The notes below the pieces were generated by a model. The model did no database searches, was not told where the DNA came from, and saw nothing but the letters and a program-made list of their open reading frames with translations. Made by a program: the position numbers and the translations under genes. This document shows, in pieces, positions 34,388-44,033 of a DNA stretch of 64,000 nucleotides. The DNA is from Flavobacteriia bacterium (GTDB lineage Bacteria; Bacteroidota; Bacteroidia; Flavobacteriales_D; Crocinitomicaceae), in assembly GCA_026391005.1 (NCBI GenBank), contig JAPLEV010000048.1, positions 30,377 to 94,376 of the forward strand, read 5' to 3'. The number at the start of each line of letters is the position of its first letter. The first letter of the stretch is position 1.

Positions 34388-36703
34388 ATGAAAAAATTAT
34401 TTATATTATCCTATTTTATTTCGTTTAGTTTCCTTGGTTTAGGTCAGTTAACTGAAACGGAAGTTAAAAACATGATTAATGGGGCAACCGAAAAGGACCT
34501 AGTTGCTGAAAACTCGAGATTCATGCAAGAGAATTTCTTTCATTTTGCAAATCTAGTTGCGGATAAATTGCTGACTTACAACAAGGATAACGCGAATTAT
34601 AATTACAGAAAAGGGTACATTTTATTAGAAATGAACCTAAATCATGAAGCGGCAATTTCGCATTTAATGAAAGCTGTAAAAAAGGTAAGTGCAAATTACG
34701 ATGTATACTCCCCTACTGAGCAGAACGCTTCAGTTGATGCGTTTTATCATTTAGGAAGAGCCCTTCACATGGACATGCAATACGATAAAGCGATTGAGAA
34801 TTATAATAAGTTTATTGAGAAATCTACGAATCAATCTGAGTTAGTCGCTGAAGCAAAAATTCGAATCAAACAATGCGGCGTTGCAAAAAGATTAAGTGCT
34901 AATCCAGTTGGAAATGTACCCTCTCCAATGGGTGGGAACATAAACACGACCTTTTCAGATATGAACCCACAAGTTTCCTTAGAAGGCAATGCTTTGTATT
35001 TTTCATCTCAACGACCTTGGGAAGACAAATCCTCAGAAGCTGGAAAAGAAGTAATGTTTAATACCTATCCTGACGATATCTATTATAGTTCAAGAAATAA
35101 GAATAACGTTTGGTCGCCTTTAGTTGTTTTACCCTTATCGAAACCTTTAGTTGCTGAAGAACTTACTAATATTTCTTCCGATGAACGAATGACATATTTC
35201 TATTCAAATACAGGGAATTACATTTTCTCTTCCGAATTTAAAGATAATGCATACGGAACAATGACTTCTGTTAAAATTCCTTCAACAACAAATGAAAAAA
35301 ATAATAAGGAGCTTCCTTGGAATACACATTATTCTGTTTCACCTGACGGCAACATGGCCTTTTTTGTTTCTAATGCTCAAGGCGGGAAAGGAAAACGAGA
35401 TATCTATTTTATCGAAAAGAAAAATGGCGCATGGGGTCAAGTACAAAATATGGGCGGAATGATTAATACGGTTAATGATGAGGAAACTCCATTTGTTGGA
35501 TTGGATAATAATGTTCTTTATTTTGCAAGTAACGACACATCTAGTATGGGAGGATTCGATATTTTTATGTCAATGCGAGATGAAAATGGCATGTGGTCTA
35601 AAGCAAAAAATATTGGCTATCCATTTAATTCCCCTGCTGATGACATTTTCTTTTCACATACAGCAAACGGAAAAGAGGCCTATGTATCGTCTAATCGAAA
35701 AGGTGGACTTGGAATGTTTGACGTCTACAGCATTGAATATGCACAGAACCAATTAGAAAATGTTGCTTTTCTTGATGGTAGAATTATTAATCCTAAAGGA
35801 TTAGCAATTCCTGAAGGCTCTTACATTACATTGAAATGCAGTAATTGTTCAGATAATACAGAACAAATAATTACCCCTAGAATGAGGGATGGTGTATTTG
35901 TAAGCAAATTAGAAAAATGCAAGGAGTATGAATTGGCTTATTTCTATAGCTCAGCTACAAAAAATCCATACAGAAATAAGTTTTCTACGAATTGTGATGT
36001 CGCTTACCAAGTAATTACGAAACGCGTATTAATTGACGATAACAATCAAAAAATCGTTCCATTTCCTAAATACCATATCAATGGAATTGCTACTGATAAA
36101 GAATCAGGTAATGCCATTGCAAATGCATCTATCATGTTAACAATAGATGGAAATATCGGAAATGAAATTACAGCTGCAAATGGAAATTATTCTTCCGAAA
36201 TCTTGAAGGATTATTTATTTGAGTCATCAATAAACGGACAAATAATGGCGAGTGCTGACGGTTATTTAGCTCAATCCATTGACGTGAAAAGTGACCTTTT
36301 ATTTGATTCTGTCATTACTGTGAATTTCATGCTGGAAGCTACTGCTCGTGGATTCTTAGGCCCTTATGTTGTGAATTATCAGTATAACAAATCTAATTTA
36401 ACAGATTATTCTAAAAATAAATTAGTGGAGGTTATAAAAATAATGAATGATAATCCAAATCTAAAAATAGAAATTGCTTCTCATACAGATAGCAGAGGTC
36501 CTGCTGTTTACAACCAATGGCTTTCCGAAATGAGAGCGAAAAATGCGGTAGCTTACATCAAATCTAAAATTGTTAATCCAGATAGGATAGAAGCAAAAGG
36601 ATACGGTGAAGAAAAATTGTTAAATGACTGTACAGATGGTAAGTCTTGTTCTGATAAATTACATATTCAAAATAGAAGAACTGAATTTATTATTATTAAA
36701 TAA
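34388..36703 (+). CDS. PorE-like OmpA family protein (TPR, PD40 propeller, CRD, OmpA)
   Basis: The 771-residue protein has a signal peptide (to about GLGQ), TPR repeats (about 55-170), a WD40-like PD40 propeller (about 185-480, for example FSDMNPQVSLEGNALYFSS). A carboxypeptidase-regulatory-like domain follows (about 562-650), then a C-terminal OmpA domain (660-771). The OmpA peptidoglycan-binding pair is present: D701 (HTD) and R716 (LSEMRA). The same domain order is known for PorE, which anchors the T9SS to peptidoglycan. A related OmpA-PD40 paralogue is the alternative. It ends at its own terminator. Confidence 0.83.
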   Translation: MKKLFILSYFISFSFLGLGQLTETEVKNMINGATEKDLVAENSRFMQENFFHFANLVADKLLTYNKDNANYNYRKGYILLEMNLNHEAAISHLMKAVKKVSANYDVYSPTEQNASVDAFYHLGRALHMDMQYDKAIENYNKFIEKSTNQSELVAEAKIRIKQCGVAKRLSANPVGNVPSPMGGNINTTFSDMNPQVSLEGNALYFSSQRPWEDKSSEAGKEVMFNTYPDDIYYSSRNKNNVWSPLVVLPLSKPLVAEELTNISSDERMTYFYSNTGNYIFSSEFKDNAYGTMTSVKIPSTTNEKNNKELPWNTHYSVSPDGNMAFFVSNAQGGKGKRDIYFIEKKNGAWGQVQNMGGMINTVNDEETPFVGLDNNVLYFASNDTSSMGGFDIFMSMRDENGMWSKAKNIGYPFNSPADDIFFSHTANGKEAYVSSNRKGGLGMFDVYSIEYAQNQLENVAFLDGRIINPKGLAIPEGSYITLKCSNCSDNTEQIITPRMRDGVFVSKLEKCKEYELAYFYSSATKNPYRNKFSTNCDVAYQVITKRVLIDDNNQKIVPFPKYHINGIATDKESGNAIANASIMLTIDGNIGNEITAANGNYSSEILKDYLFESSINGQIMASADGYLAQSIDVKSDLLFDSVITVNFMLEATARGFLGPYVVNYQYNKSNLTDYSKNKLVEVIKIMNDNPNLKIEIASHTDSRGPAVYNQWLSEMRAKNAVAYIKSKIVNPDRIEAKGYGEEKLLNDCTDGKSCSDKLHIQNRRTEFIIIK

Positions 36704-36722
36704 TCACTTCTAGCATTTTATT

Positions 36723-36753
36723 AAGTCCCCTGTCTAACATGGGGACTTTTTTT
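36723..36753 (+). terminator. Intrinsic terminator of the PorE-like gene
   Basis: AAGTCCCC (36723-36730) pairs with GGGGACTT (36741-36748) around a ten-base loop, followed by a T run. Confidence 0.88.
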
Positions 36754-36766
36754 ATTACACTATATC

Positions 36767-37609
36767 ATGAAACTACAATTAAAACGCCCTCTTTGTGTTT
36801 TTGATCTCGAAACAACAGGAGTCCAAATCACAAAAGACAGAATTGTGCAAATTGCAATCATCAAAATCAACCCCGATGGTAGCGAATTAGAATACAATGA
36901 AATCGTAAATCCAGAAATGGAAATCCCACAAGAAATTTGTGAAATTCATGGAATAACAAATGAAATGGCTAAGCAAGCCCGGACATTAGGAGAACTTGCT
37001 CCCGCTATCATGGAATTTATCGGAGATGCTGACTTAGCTGGTTTTAATTCAAATAAATTTGATATTCCCGTATTAGTAGAAGAACTTATTCGTGTGGGTG
37101 TTGATGCTGATTTTTCCAACAAAGCGTTCGTAGATATTCAGAATATTTTTCACAAGATGGAACAGCGTACTTTATCTGCCGCGTGCTTGTTCTATACGGG
37201 TAAACCTATGGAGAATGCACACAATGCATTATTCGATACAAGAGTTACCTGGGAGGTGCTTAAAGCACAACTAGAACGATACGAGCAACTCGAGCCGGAT
37301 ATCAATTTCTTGTCGAACTTTTCAAGAAATAGCAATTTTGAAATGGTCGATTATGCTGGCCGATTAGCAAAAAATGAGAACGGTGAAACCATCTATAATT
37401 TTGGTAAACACAAAGGAAAAACAATCCAACAAGTAAACGCCAATGAACCAGGCTATTATGGTTGGATGCTAGAAGCAGATTTTACGAATCATACAAAATT
37501 GTGTCTTCGAAAAGAAATGGAAAAGATAAAATTGGAGAAAGAACAAAAAAAACAAGAAGACCTTTCCAATCAGATGAATTCCTTGGCGAACAAATTTAAT
37601 ACAAAATGA
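36767..37609 (+). CDS. DnaQ-family 3'-5' exonuclease
   Basis: The 280-residue protein has the DEDDh exonuclease motifs: FDLETTG (Exo I), GFNSNKFDIPVL (Exo II) and AHNALFDTRVTWEVL with the histidine and aspartate of Exo III. The C-terminal segment (FGKHKGKTIQQVNANEPGYYGWML) is a small domain seen attached to such exonucleases (DUF3820-like), followed by a basic coiled tail. It is probably a proofreading or RNA/DNA trimming enzyme, not the main Pol III epsilon subunit. Its stop overlaps the next gene by four bases. Confidence 0.88.
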   Translation: MKLQLKRPLCVFDLETTGVQITKDRIVQIAIIKINPDGSELEYNEIVNPEMEIPQEICEIHGITNEMAKQARTLGELAPAIMEFIGDADLAGFNSNKFDIPVLVEELIRVGVDADFSNKAFVDIQNIFHKMEQRTLSAACLFYTGKPMENAHNALFDTRVTWEVLKAQLERYEQLEPDINFLSNFSRNSNFEMVDYAGRLAKNENGETIYNFGKHKGKTIQQVNANEPGYYGWMLEADFTNHTKLCLRKEMEKIKLEKEQKKQEDLSNQMNSLANKFNTK

Positions 37610-38211
37610 AAATTATTTGTATTGGTAGAAATTACAGCGAACATGCAAAAGAGATGGGCGCTGATATACCCAAAGAACCCGTTTTTTTCATGAAGCCCGA
37701 CACGGCATTACTTAGAGAAAAAGATTTATATTATCCAACATTTACAAACGACTTGCATTATGAGTGTGAATTGGTGGTTAAAATCAGCAAAGTAGGAAAA
37801 TGTATCGATCAAGAATTTGCAAGCAAATACTATCATCAAATTGGATTAGGAATTGATTTTACTGCGCGAGATTTACAAAACGAGTGTAAAAAAAATGGAC
37901 TTCCTTGGGAGAAAGCAAAATCATTCGACAATAGCGCTGCAATATCTGAAAAATGGCTGGACATCGCAAGTCTCAATCAACCCATAAATTTTGAGTTTTT
38001 TCAAAATGGTGTGCTAAAACAAAAAAGTAATTCCAGTGAAATGCTATTTAGCATCGACCAAGTAATTGCCCATGTTTCAAAATATATTACCTTAAAAATA
38101 GGTGACTTAATATTTACAGGTACGCCTGCAGGTGTCGGACCTGTTGCCATTGGAGATGTTCTATCTGGAAATATTGAAGGTGAAAAGATGTTCGAATTTA
38201 TCGTTCGCTAA
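37606..38211 (+). CDS. Fumarylacetoacetate hydrolase family protein
   Basis: The 201-residue protein has the FAH-fold core: ICIGRNYSEHAKEMG, FFMKPDTAL, the metal ligands in HYECELVVKI and DFTARDLQ, and FTGTPAGVGPV. It is the compact single-domain form that hydrolyses or decarboxylates short 2-oxo acids such as acylpyruvates or oxaloacetate. The exact substrate cannot be read. It is coupled to the exonuclease gene and converges with the FG-GAP T9SS gene with a four-base overlap. Confidence 0.88.
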   Translation: MKIICIGRNYSEHAKEMGADIPKEPVFFMKPDTALLREKDLYYPTFTNDLHYECELVVKISKVGKCIDQEFASKYYHQIGLGIDFTARDLQNECKKNGLPWEKAKSFDNSAAISEKWLDIASLNQPINFEFFQNGVLKQKSNSSEMLFSIDQVIAHVSKYITLKIGDLIFTGTPAGVGPVAIGDVLSGNIEGEKMFEFIVR

Positions 38212-40439
38212 AACTTTACCAATCTTATCACATTAATATCTCCTTGCATTTTTAAGAAATAAATGCCATTCGATAAGGACGATAAATCAATCCATGTGGT
38301 GTTTTTGTCAATAACAAGGGTTTGACATAGGCGGCCAAAATTATCCATAATAGTAATCGTACTTCCAATTTTGGTGCTTTCAATGCAAAACAAACCACTC
38401 GTTGGGTTAGGATGTATAAAAAAACCTGTCGATTCCCCCTGTTCAGTAATTCCAAGATTACTGTTTGCATCGTGTTCTAAATGAAAAACACCTCCTAAAT
38501 CTTGCCCTACAAATAGATCTAAACTTCCGTCATTATCGATATCATTCACCGAACAAGCGCTATAGGCACCAATGTCTAATCCTAAGAAATTAGCCTGTCG
38601 AACGTGAAAATTACCATTGGTCGTTACATCAATACTATCATAAAATCGTAACTGTCCGTCATAACCTCCCACTAATAAATAAGTAGTATCGTCATGAAGG
38701 AAGAAATGAGGGTATGGAAATCCATCTGGGGTACTAGTAGAAACATCCACATTTCCGAGCATACTTGTCATCAATTGAAAAGATGGAACCAAAGAACTGC
38801 CGACATTCTCGTAATAAGCTATTTCTCCTGTTTTTTTTCCAATAAGCAAATCCAATTTTCCATCCCTATTATAATCGAAAAGTTGAGGCGCAGCATATTG
38901 ACCTACATTAATGGGAGTTCCATTATTAGCAGGATAAGACGTTACCGCATTTCCAAATAAAGGATTAGAACCAGTACTAATATTTTTACGATAGACCAAA
39001 CTACCATCTTCTAAACCCAAGATAAGATCTGGCTTTGAATCACCATCAAGATCACCAAAACTAGCAATCATGCGCAAACCATAATTTGCCTGCGACAAAT
39101 TCAAAAAATCATCGTCGATAAACGTAAATACTGGCTGTGAAAGCGTGCCTGTATTTTTGTAATAAGCAATTCTACTTTCTTTTAATAGCGTGGGCTTATA
39201 AGCAAAGAAATTGCAAACAAACATATCCAACAAACCATCTCCGGTTACATCTGCAAAAACAGGAATGGATCCTGTACCGTGTTCTATCATTTCCTCTTGT
39301 AAAAATGATTTTGTTTGATACACAAAATTACTTGCTGAATTTGAGCCCGTATTTTTATAATAAAGGACACTTTGCTCATTTTCTGAAACGCCTCGTGCAT
39401 TGGGGGCAACTAATAAATCTTTGATTCCATCAAAATCAACATCGACAGAATACGCCGCAGGGAATAATTGCATGTTCACACTCACACTATTACTTGGAAA
39501 TGCAGGATCAACAGATACCATTAATGAATTAGTATTCGGAAGTGTACCACCATTTATCAATAAATTCATCGTGGGATAAGAAACATCGCCAATTATTAAA
39601 TCTTTCACGCCAGAACCATCTATGTCAATTGCTAAAAGCGTAGACCCTGAATGTGCTTTTGAATCATCAGCAATTGGCTTGTTAATGATGGGTAATTCAG
39701 GATTAGGAACGTTTCCGGCAATACAAGGAGAATCTTGATCATTTAAGAATATGGAATTGGAAGTTACATCTTCCCGAAATCCACCCCAACATTCGTTTTT
39801 CAAAACAAATTCTAATGAATCAGCGTGCCCATATAAATCCATGCTCTGATTCTGATGATATTGAACGTGCTCGCCACCTATGTGATACGTTAATATGTCC
39901 ACATCCCCATCTCCGTCCACATCAACAATAGCAGGGATATCACTAGAACTCACGTATAAATTTAACATCGTTCCCCAATAATTTGAGTAAAGCAAGTTTT
40001 TTTCTAAGGTCCATGCTAATCCTGTAATTAAATTGCCCGTATTCTTGTAAACCATTACCCCTCCTACTCCATAGGTAAATAGATCATTTTTTCCATCACC
40101 ATTATAATCAACCATAGCTACCCGATAACGCAAGTCAGGTGGAAACAAATTACGGCTGTCTGCCAAAAACGAATAAGAATGATTGGCTCCCTGAACATCG
40201 TGTCTAAAAACGCGAATTTGATTGTTACTTCGATCGAATACAAATAAATCCTTGTCACCATCGTAATCGATGTCTAGGTCAGATGCTTGCACATAATTTA
40301 ATCCCCCAGCCCAAGGAAACGCTAAGGAAGCACCGAACTTACTAAGCGAAATTGAATCGTTAAAGGAAAACTGAAATTGAGAAAATGCCCAATTACTTAA
40401 AAAAAGAAGTAGAATACAAAAAAGCCATCTGTTATTCAT
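38208..40439 (-). CDS. FG-GAP/VCBS repeat protein with T9SS sorting domain
   Basis: The 743-residue protein has a signal peptide ending NWAFSQ and about nine DxDxDGxxDL calcium-binding repeats (for example DIDYDGDKDLFVFD, DVDGDGDVDILTYH, DLDGDSKPDLILGL, DYNRDGKLDLLIGK). Together these form a beta-propeller. It closes with a type A sorting domain (FFIHPNPTSGLFCIES ... GIYFLKMQGDINVIRLVKF). No enzymatic domain is visible, so it is probably a surface adhesin or structural exoprotein. Confidence 0.9.
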   Translation of the reverse strand: MNNRWLFCILLLFLSNWAFSQFQFSFNDSISLSKFGASLAFPWAGGLNYVQASDLDIDYDGDKDLFVFDRSNNQIRVFRHDVQGANHSYSFLADSRNLFPPDLRYRVAMVDYNGDGKNDLFTYGVGGVMVYKNTGNLITGLAWTLEKNLLYSNYWGTMLNLYVSSSDIPAIVDVDGDGDVDILTYHIGGEHVQYHQNQSMDLYGHADSLEFVLKNECWGGFREDVTSNSIFLNDQDSPCIAGNVPNPELPIINKPIADDSKAHSGSTLLAIDIDGSGVKDLIIGDVSYPTMNLLINGGTLPNTNSLMVSVDPAFPSNSVSVNMQLFPAAYSVDVDFDGIKDLLVAPNARGVSENEQSVLYYKNTGSNSASNFVYQTKSFLQEEMIEHGTGSIPVFADVTGDGLLDMFVCNFFAYKPTLLKESRIAYYKNTGTLSQPVFTFIDDDFLNLSQANYGLRMIASFGDLDGDSKPDLILGLEDGSLVYRKNISTGSNPLFGNAVTSYPANNGTPINVGQYAAPQLFDYNRDGKLDLLIGKKTGEIAYYENVGSSLVPSFQLMTSMLGNVDVSTSTPDGFPYPHFFLHDDTTYLLVGGYDGQLRFYDSIDVTTNGNFHVRQANFLGLDIGAYSACSVNDIDNDGSLDLFVGQDLGGVFHLEHDANSNLGITEQGESTGFFIHPNPTSGLFCIESTKIGSTITIMDNFGRLCQTLVIDKNTTWIDLSSLSNGIYFLKMQGDINVIRLVKF

Positions 40440-40550
40440 TTGCTAGTTTTTTGTAAAATTAAGGATAGTTTCCATTGTAAAGAAATCATAGAATACAATT
40501 AAAATCCTGTTCAAAATTAGGAAGAAATACCTATCAATTAAAAACAGCGC

Positions 40551-41951
40551 TTATAATCCGATGTGCAAGGGATGCAATAAATCAAGTGCAGATTTTACAG
40601 GGCTGAACGTTTCATTAGGGATTTCAACAAAAACAGTATTCCAAAAATACATGCCTCCATTCCATAAACCAGGTGATTCCATGAATCGAATTTCCTGACC
40701 TTCGAATGTTTTACTGATATTAAGGTAGGCATCATTGTCTACAAAATCAGAGAGTTCAAGCGGCATATCGTTCAGATTATTTTTGCAAATCACCATCATA
40801 ACAGGATTAAAATGTGTACTTGAAAACAAGAGATTTTCGGAAGCATTCTCAACGACTTGAACTTTTTCAATAATTTGCTTGGTGATAACACCATTTTTTT
40901 CAACCATAAAAGGCCCGCCGCCGGGAAACCCCTCATTCTTAACCATTCCACAAACACGTATTGGCCTGTTTATTAAAGATAAAAACTGTTCAGGTAGTTC
41001 ATTATTTGTTAGTTCAGTAGCAGTATACAATCCATATCGATTGTTTATTTGAACTAGTTTCTCAAAAGATGGAGCATCATTTAATGCTTTTAACGAAGTG
41101 CGAATTTCTGCTAACAAGCCCCCTAAAGCACTCCATGCCAAAATGGAAAGAGAAGATTTAGAATGGTGCTGAACATTGTCAATGTTTTTTATGAAAATGA
41201 GTGAACTATTGATAGATTGCAAATTTGGAAGTAATGCTCCATGTCCTGCTGGGCGTCGAATAAAATTACCCTGATCATCTTTTATTGGGTTTTTTAGCGA
41301 ATCAAAAACAAATGCATTTGTACTTTCGTCTTGCTCAGAGTAAGAAATATCGAACTTCTTTTGCGTGTTTAATTCAATTTTCTCGACTTCTAAATCAATT
41401 GCCTTTACAAAATGTTTCTGAATTGTGAAATGGAAGCTAAGGGCGGGGGCATTAATCAGGGCCGATTGCTCAATATGCTCTGCAATGGCACTTCTAACAC
41501 CATTGGCATAACGGTGAAAAGGAAATAAGCCCTTTGGTAACTCGCTGTAATTGAGACCTTCCTTATCCATTAAAAAAGACAATAAAAACCTCCAATCCAC
41601 CTCTCCAGCAAAGATTCGATGCTTTATTTCTTCTGATAATAAATCAAAAAAAGCAAAATCTGTGATTTGACGAAACATCTTTTCAACTAGTAATCGGGAA
41701 TGCTCTGTTGGTCGGTATAAATAATCGCGGACAAATTCGAACATTCTGGAGCCGGAACCAGAGGCAGGGATGAAGACACAAACTTTATGATTACCCTCTT
41801 CAAATATTTTCTTGTAATAATTAAAATCATCCATTGAAAACTGCAGAATACCATCTCCAATCGTACAAGGCGCAATTATTTTTAAATTCCGTACTTCACC
41901 AAAAATTTTATCTTGCTGATATTTCAATAAATCTTCTTGGTTCAAGGTCAT
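40551..41951 (-). CDS. DUF4301 family protein
   Basis: The 466-residue protein matches DUF4301, a family mostly seen in Bacteroidota. The motif VFIPASGSGSRMFEFV resembles the nucleotide-binding start of sugar nucleotidyltransferases. FIRRPAGHGALLPNLQSINS and MVKNEGFPGGGPFMVEKNG are further conserved stretches. A nucleotide-sugar pyrophosphorylase-like activity is therefore plausible but unproven. It is cytoplasmic and transcribed alone, divergent from the methyltransferase gene. Confidence 0.82.
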   Translation of the reverse strand: MTLNQEDLLKYQQDKIFGEVRNLKIIAPCTIGDGILQFSMDDFNYYKKIFEEGNHKVCVFIPASGSGSRMFEFVRDYLYRPTEHSRLLVEKMFRQITDFAFFDLLSEEIKHRIFAGEVDWRFLLSFLMDKEGLNYSELPKGLFPFHRYANGVRSAIAEHIEQSALINAPALSFHFTIQKHFVKAIDLEVEKIELNTQKKFDISYSEQDESTNAFVFDSLKNPIKDDQGNFIRRPAGHGALLPNLQSINSSLIFIKNIDNVQHHSKSSLSILAWSALGGLLAEIRTSLKALNDAPSFEKLVQINNRYGLYTATELTNNELPEQFLSLINRPIRVCGMVKNEGFPGGGPFMVEKNGVITKQIIEKVQVVENASENLLFSSTHFNPVMMVICKNNLNDMPLELSDFVDNDAYLNISKTFEGQEIRFMESPGLWNGGMYFWNTVFVEIPNETFSPVKSALDLLHPLHIGL

Positions 41952-41966
41952 TTAAAAACGATTTCT

Positions 41967-41974
41967 TTACTTTG
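41967..41974 (+). promoter_or_regulatory. -7 element of the methyltransferase gene
   Basis: TTACTTTG differs from TAnnTTTG at one position and ends 3 bases before the ATG at 41978, predicting a leaderless transcript. Confidence 0.45.
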
Positions 41975-41977
41975 TAT

Positions 41978-42748
41978 ATGAATATTGGGTTCGAATTTAT
42001 AAAATATAGCTTGAATGCGAAAGGAAGACACGGTATTCATTCCCCTTTTGTTTACAACTTAGTAGATAATGTCTTACGAAAACCAATTAATGAGGAAGTA
42101 ATAGACAGACAGTTTCGATTGTTTAAAGCGTTGAAAAATGATGCTACCATTATCAATTTTGAAGAATTTGGTGCAGGTTCAAAGCGATTAAAGAAACAAC
42201 GTAGTGTTAAACAAATATTTGCTGCGAATTCCACCAAAAATAATTACGGAAACTTGCTATTCCGTTTAATGCATTCCTATAAACCAATGCATGTGTTAGA
42301 ATTTGGGACATCAATAGGGTGTGGAACGTTACAATTACACTGGGGAAACCCAGAAGCAAAAATTATTACCATAGAAGCATGCAAAGAGACCTTTGAATTT
42401 GCGAAAAAAACAATTGAGCAACACCAAGTTAACAATAATATTAAACTGATTAATAGCACTTTTAATCGCTATTTAGAAGAAAAAATTATTGAGAAATTTG
42501 ATTTCGTTTTTATTGATGGGCATCATGATGGTAAAAGTTTAATTGACTACATCAAAAAACTTGAGAAACATACACATAACGATACAATCTTTATTCTAGA
42601 TGATATCCGCTGGAGTAACGATATGTTCAATGCCTGGAAAACCTTGGTTAATGATGAGCAGTACCATCTGAGTCTTGATTTCTTTAGGATGGGTATATTA
42701 ATTAGGCAAATTAATAAGCAAAAAGAACATTTTACATTGAAAAAATGA
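41978..42748 (+). CDS. Class I SAM-dependent O-methyltransferase-like protein
   Basis: With the ATG at 41978 the protein is 256 residues. A longer frame back to 41834 would run through the promoter and into the divergent DUF4301 gene and is rejected. The middle has motif I HVLEFGTSIGCGTLQLHW, the acidic IITIEAC and DFVFIDGHHDGKS, the pattern of the Methyltransf_24 group. The N-terminal KYSLNAKGRHGIHSPFVYNLV recurs in Bacteroidota homologues as I recall. The substrate is unknown. Confidence 0.82.
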   Translation: MNIGFEFIKYSLNAKGRHGIHSPFVYNLVDNVLRKPINEEVIDRQFRLFKALKNDATIINFEEFGAGSKRLKKQRSVKQIFAANSTKNNYGNLLFRLMHSYKPMHVLEFGTSIGCGTLQLHWGNPEAKIITIEACKETFEFAKKTIEQHQVNNNIKLINSTFNRYLEEKIIEKFDFVFIDGHHDGKSLIDYIKKLEKHTHNDTIFILDDIRWSNDMFNAWKTLVNDEQYHLSLDFFRMGILIRQINKQKEHFTLKK

Positions 42749-42750
42749 CC

Positions 42751-43434
42751 TTAATAAGCAGTAAAAAGCACATCAAGCATATCAGGCCGCTCAGCCAGTG
42801 GAGTTAGTAAGATAGGACTCAAATTACTGTCTTTGCGCGACTCGTCATCACTCGAAGCAATAGAATAACCAAATTGAAAACTTCCCTCATTTAACGAATT
42901 CCCATTTTCTACTAAACTGATATCTTCTGCTTTTAGTTCAGAAGATTCGCTAGTATAATCAGGGGCTTTTGACTTTATTGTTGCAAGCTGAATCTTTTTA
43001 TTCTCAGTAACAGGAGGCGCAGGAATAATTGTTTTATTTTCTTTCGTTTCTAGGACCGGTTCTTTTTGTTTTTCGACTTTTACTACCTTTTTTGTGTTAT
43101 TATCATTTAGCTCTTTAAACAAATAAGAAACAAAAAAGATAAGAGAAGCTGCGGCTAAATAAAGCATAGGATATTTAAACCGATTGAATGACATCACAAT
43201 AGTACCCTTTTGTTTAGATGGGTAAGTTTCATCAAATAAATTATCTAATTTGGCTTTAACGGAAAGGCCAGGATGTGAAGCTGTCTGATTATCTATATCA
43301 GGGCTAGTATAAATATCCTTTAGTAAATTAAATTCCGCCTCATTCGTAAAGTAAATTGACAATACCGATAATTCAGTAGTTGTCAATTCATCATAACGTT
43401 TTGTTTTAATACAATTTTCTAATTGAGCATCCAT
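42751..43434 (-). CDS. Putative membrane anti-sigma factor
   Basis: The 227-residue protein has a cytoplasmic N-terminal part (1-85), one membrane helix (about 87-106, MLYLAAASLIFFVSYLF) and a 120-residue Lys/Glu/Ser-rich periplasmic tail ending PDMLDVLFTAY. It starts 10 bases after the ECF sigma stop, the usual arrangement for an anti-sigma regulator. No catalytic or zinc motif is visible. Assignment rests mostly on topology and context. Confidence 0.68.
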   Translation of the reverse strand: MDAQLENCIKTKRYDELTTTELSVLSIYFTNEAEFNLLKDIYTSPDIDNQTASHPGLSVKAKLDNLFDETYPSKQKGTIVMSFNRFKYPMLYLAAASLIFFVSYLFKELNDNNTKKVVKVEKQKEPVLETKENKTIIPAPPVTENKKIQLATIKSKAPDYTSESSELKAEDISLVENGNSLNEGSFQFGYSIASSDDESRKDSNLSPILLTPLAERPDMLDVLFTAY

Positions 43435-43444
43435 TTTTTTATTT

Positions 43445-44032
43445 TTAATGACTTAAAACCACCTGGTATTCTTTTAATTTTTCTGCCAATTGTTTAGTTG
43501 CATAAAACAATCGAGATTTGACAGTCCCCTCATTTATTTCTAATACATCAGCTATTTCTTTTAGAGAAAATCCTTGAAGATGCCGTAAGGTAAATACATC
43601 ACGATGCTTATCATCTAATTGGATTAAACTTTCGTCGAAAGCAGACATGAATATTCTATCTTGCACCTCATTGAATACATTTGTATCACTACTAACTGAA
43701 ATATGGGAATCAATACCAATAGAGGTGTTTTTACGGACCTCTTTTCGCTTATATTCATTCTTACACATATTACATGCAACAGCAAATAACCATGTTTTAA
43801 AAGAACGTGAAACATCAAATGCTAAAGGATTTACAATGATTTTAGCAAAAATATCATGAACTAAATCTTCTGCTTTTTCTCGATCTCGCCAAAGCATCTT
43901 ATTAAAATATCCAAATAAAACACCAGAATACCGATTATAAAGTTCGTCAAAGGCACGTTTATCTCCTTTTGAAAGCAGCGCCATCAATTCTTCATCTAAA
44001 TAGGAATCGTACCGTTTTTTAAATAATATCAT
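43445..44032 (-). CDS. ECF-type RNA polymerase sigma factor
   Basis: The 195-residue protein has region 2 (AFDELYNRYSGVLFGYFNKMLWRDREKAEDLVHDIFAKI) and region 4 (DKHRDVFTLRHLQGFSLKEIADVLEINEGTVKSRLFYATKQL), the helix-turn-helix that reads the -35 element. It sits one base after a secreted TPR-like protein gene and 10 bases before the anti-sigma gene. The three are likely one operon sensing an envelope signal. Targets are unknown. Confidence 0.9.
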   Translation of the reverse strand: MILFKKRYDSYLDEELMALLSKGDKRAFDELYNRYSGVLFGYFNKMLWRDREKAEDLVHDIFAKIIVNPLAFDVSRSFKTWLFAVACNMCKNEYKRKEVRKNTSIGIDSHISVSSDTNVFNEVQDRIFMSAFDESLIQLDDKHRDVFTLRHLQGFSLKEIADVLEINEGTVKSRLFYATKQLAEKLKEYQVVLSH

Positions 44033-44033
44033 T

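Noticed and set aside
41834..41977. N-terminal extension of the methyltransferase frame to 304 residues
   Set aside because: It runs through the -7 element and into the divergent DUF4301 gene; the conserved protein begins at the ATG at 41978.
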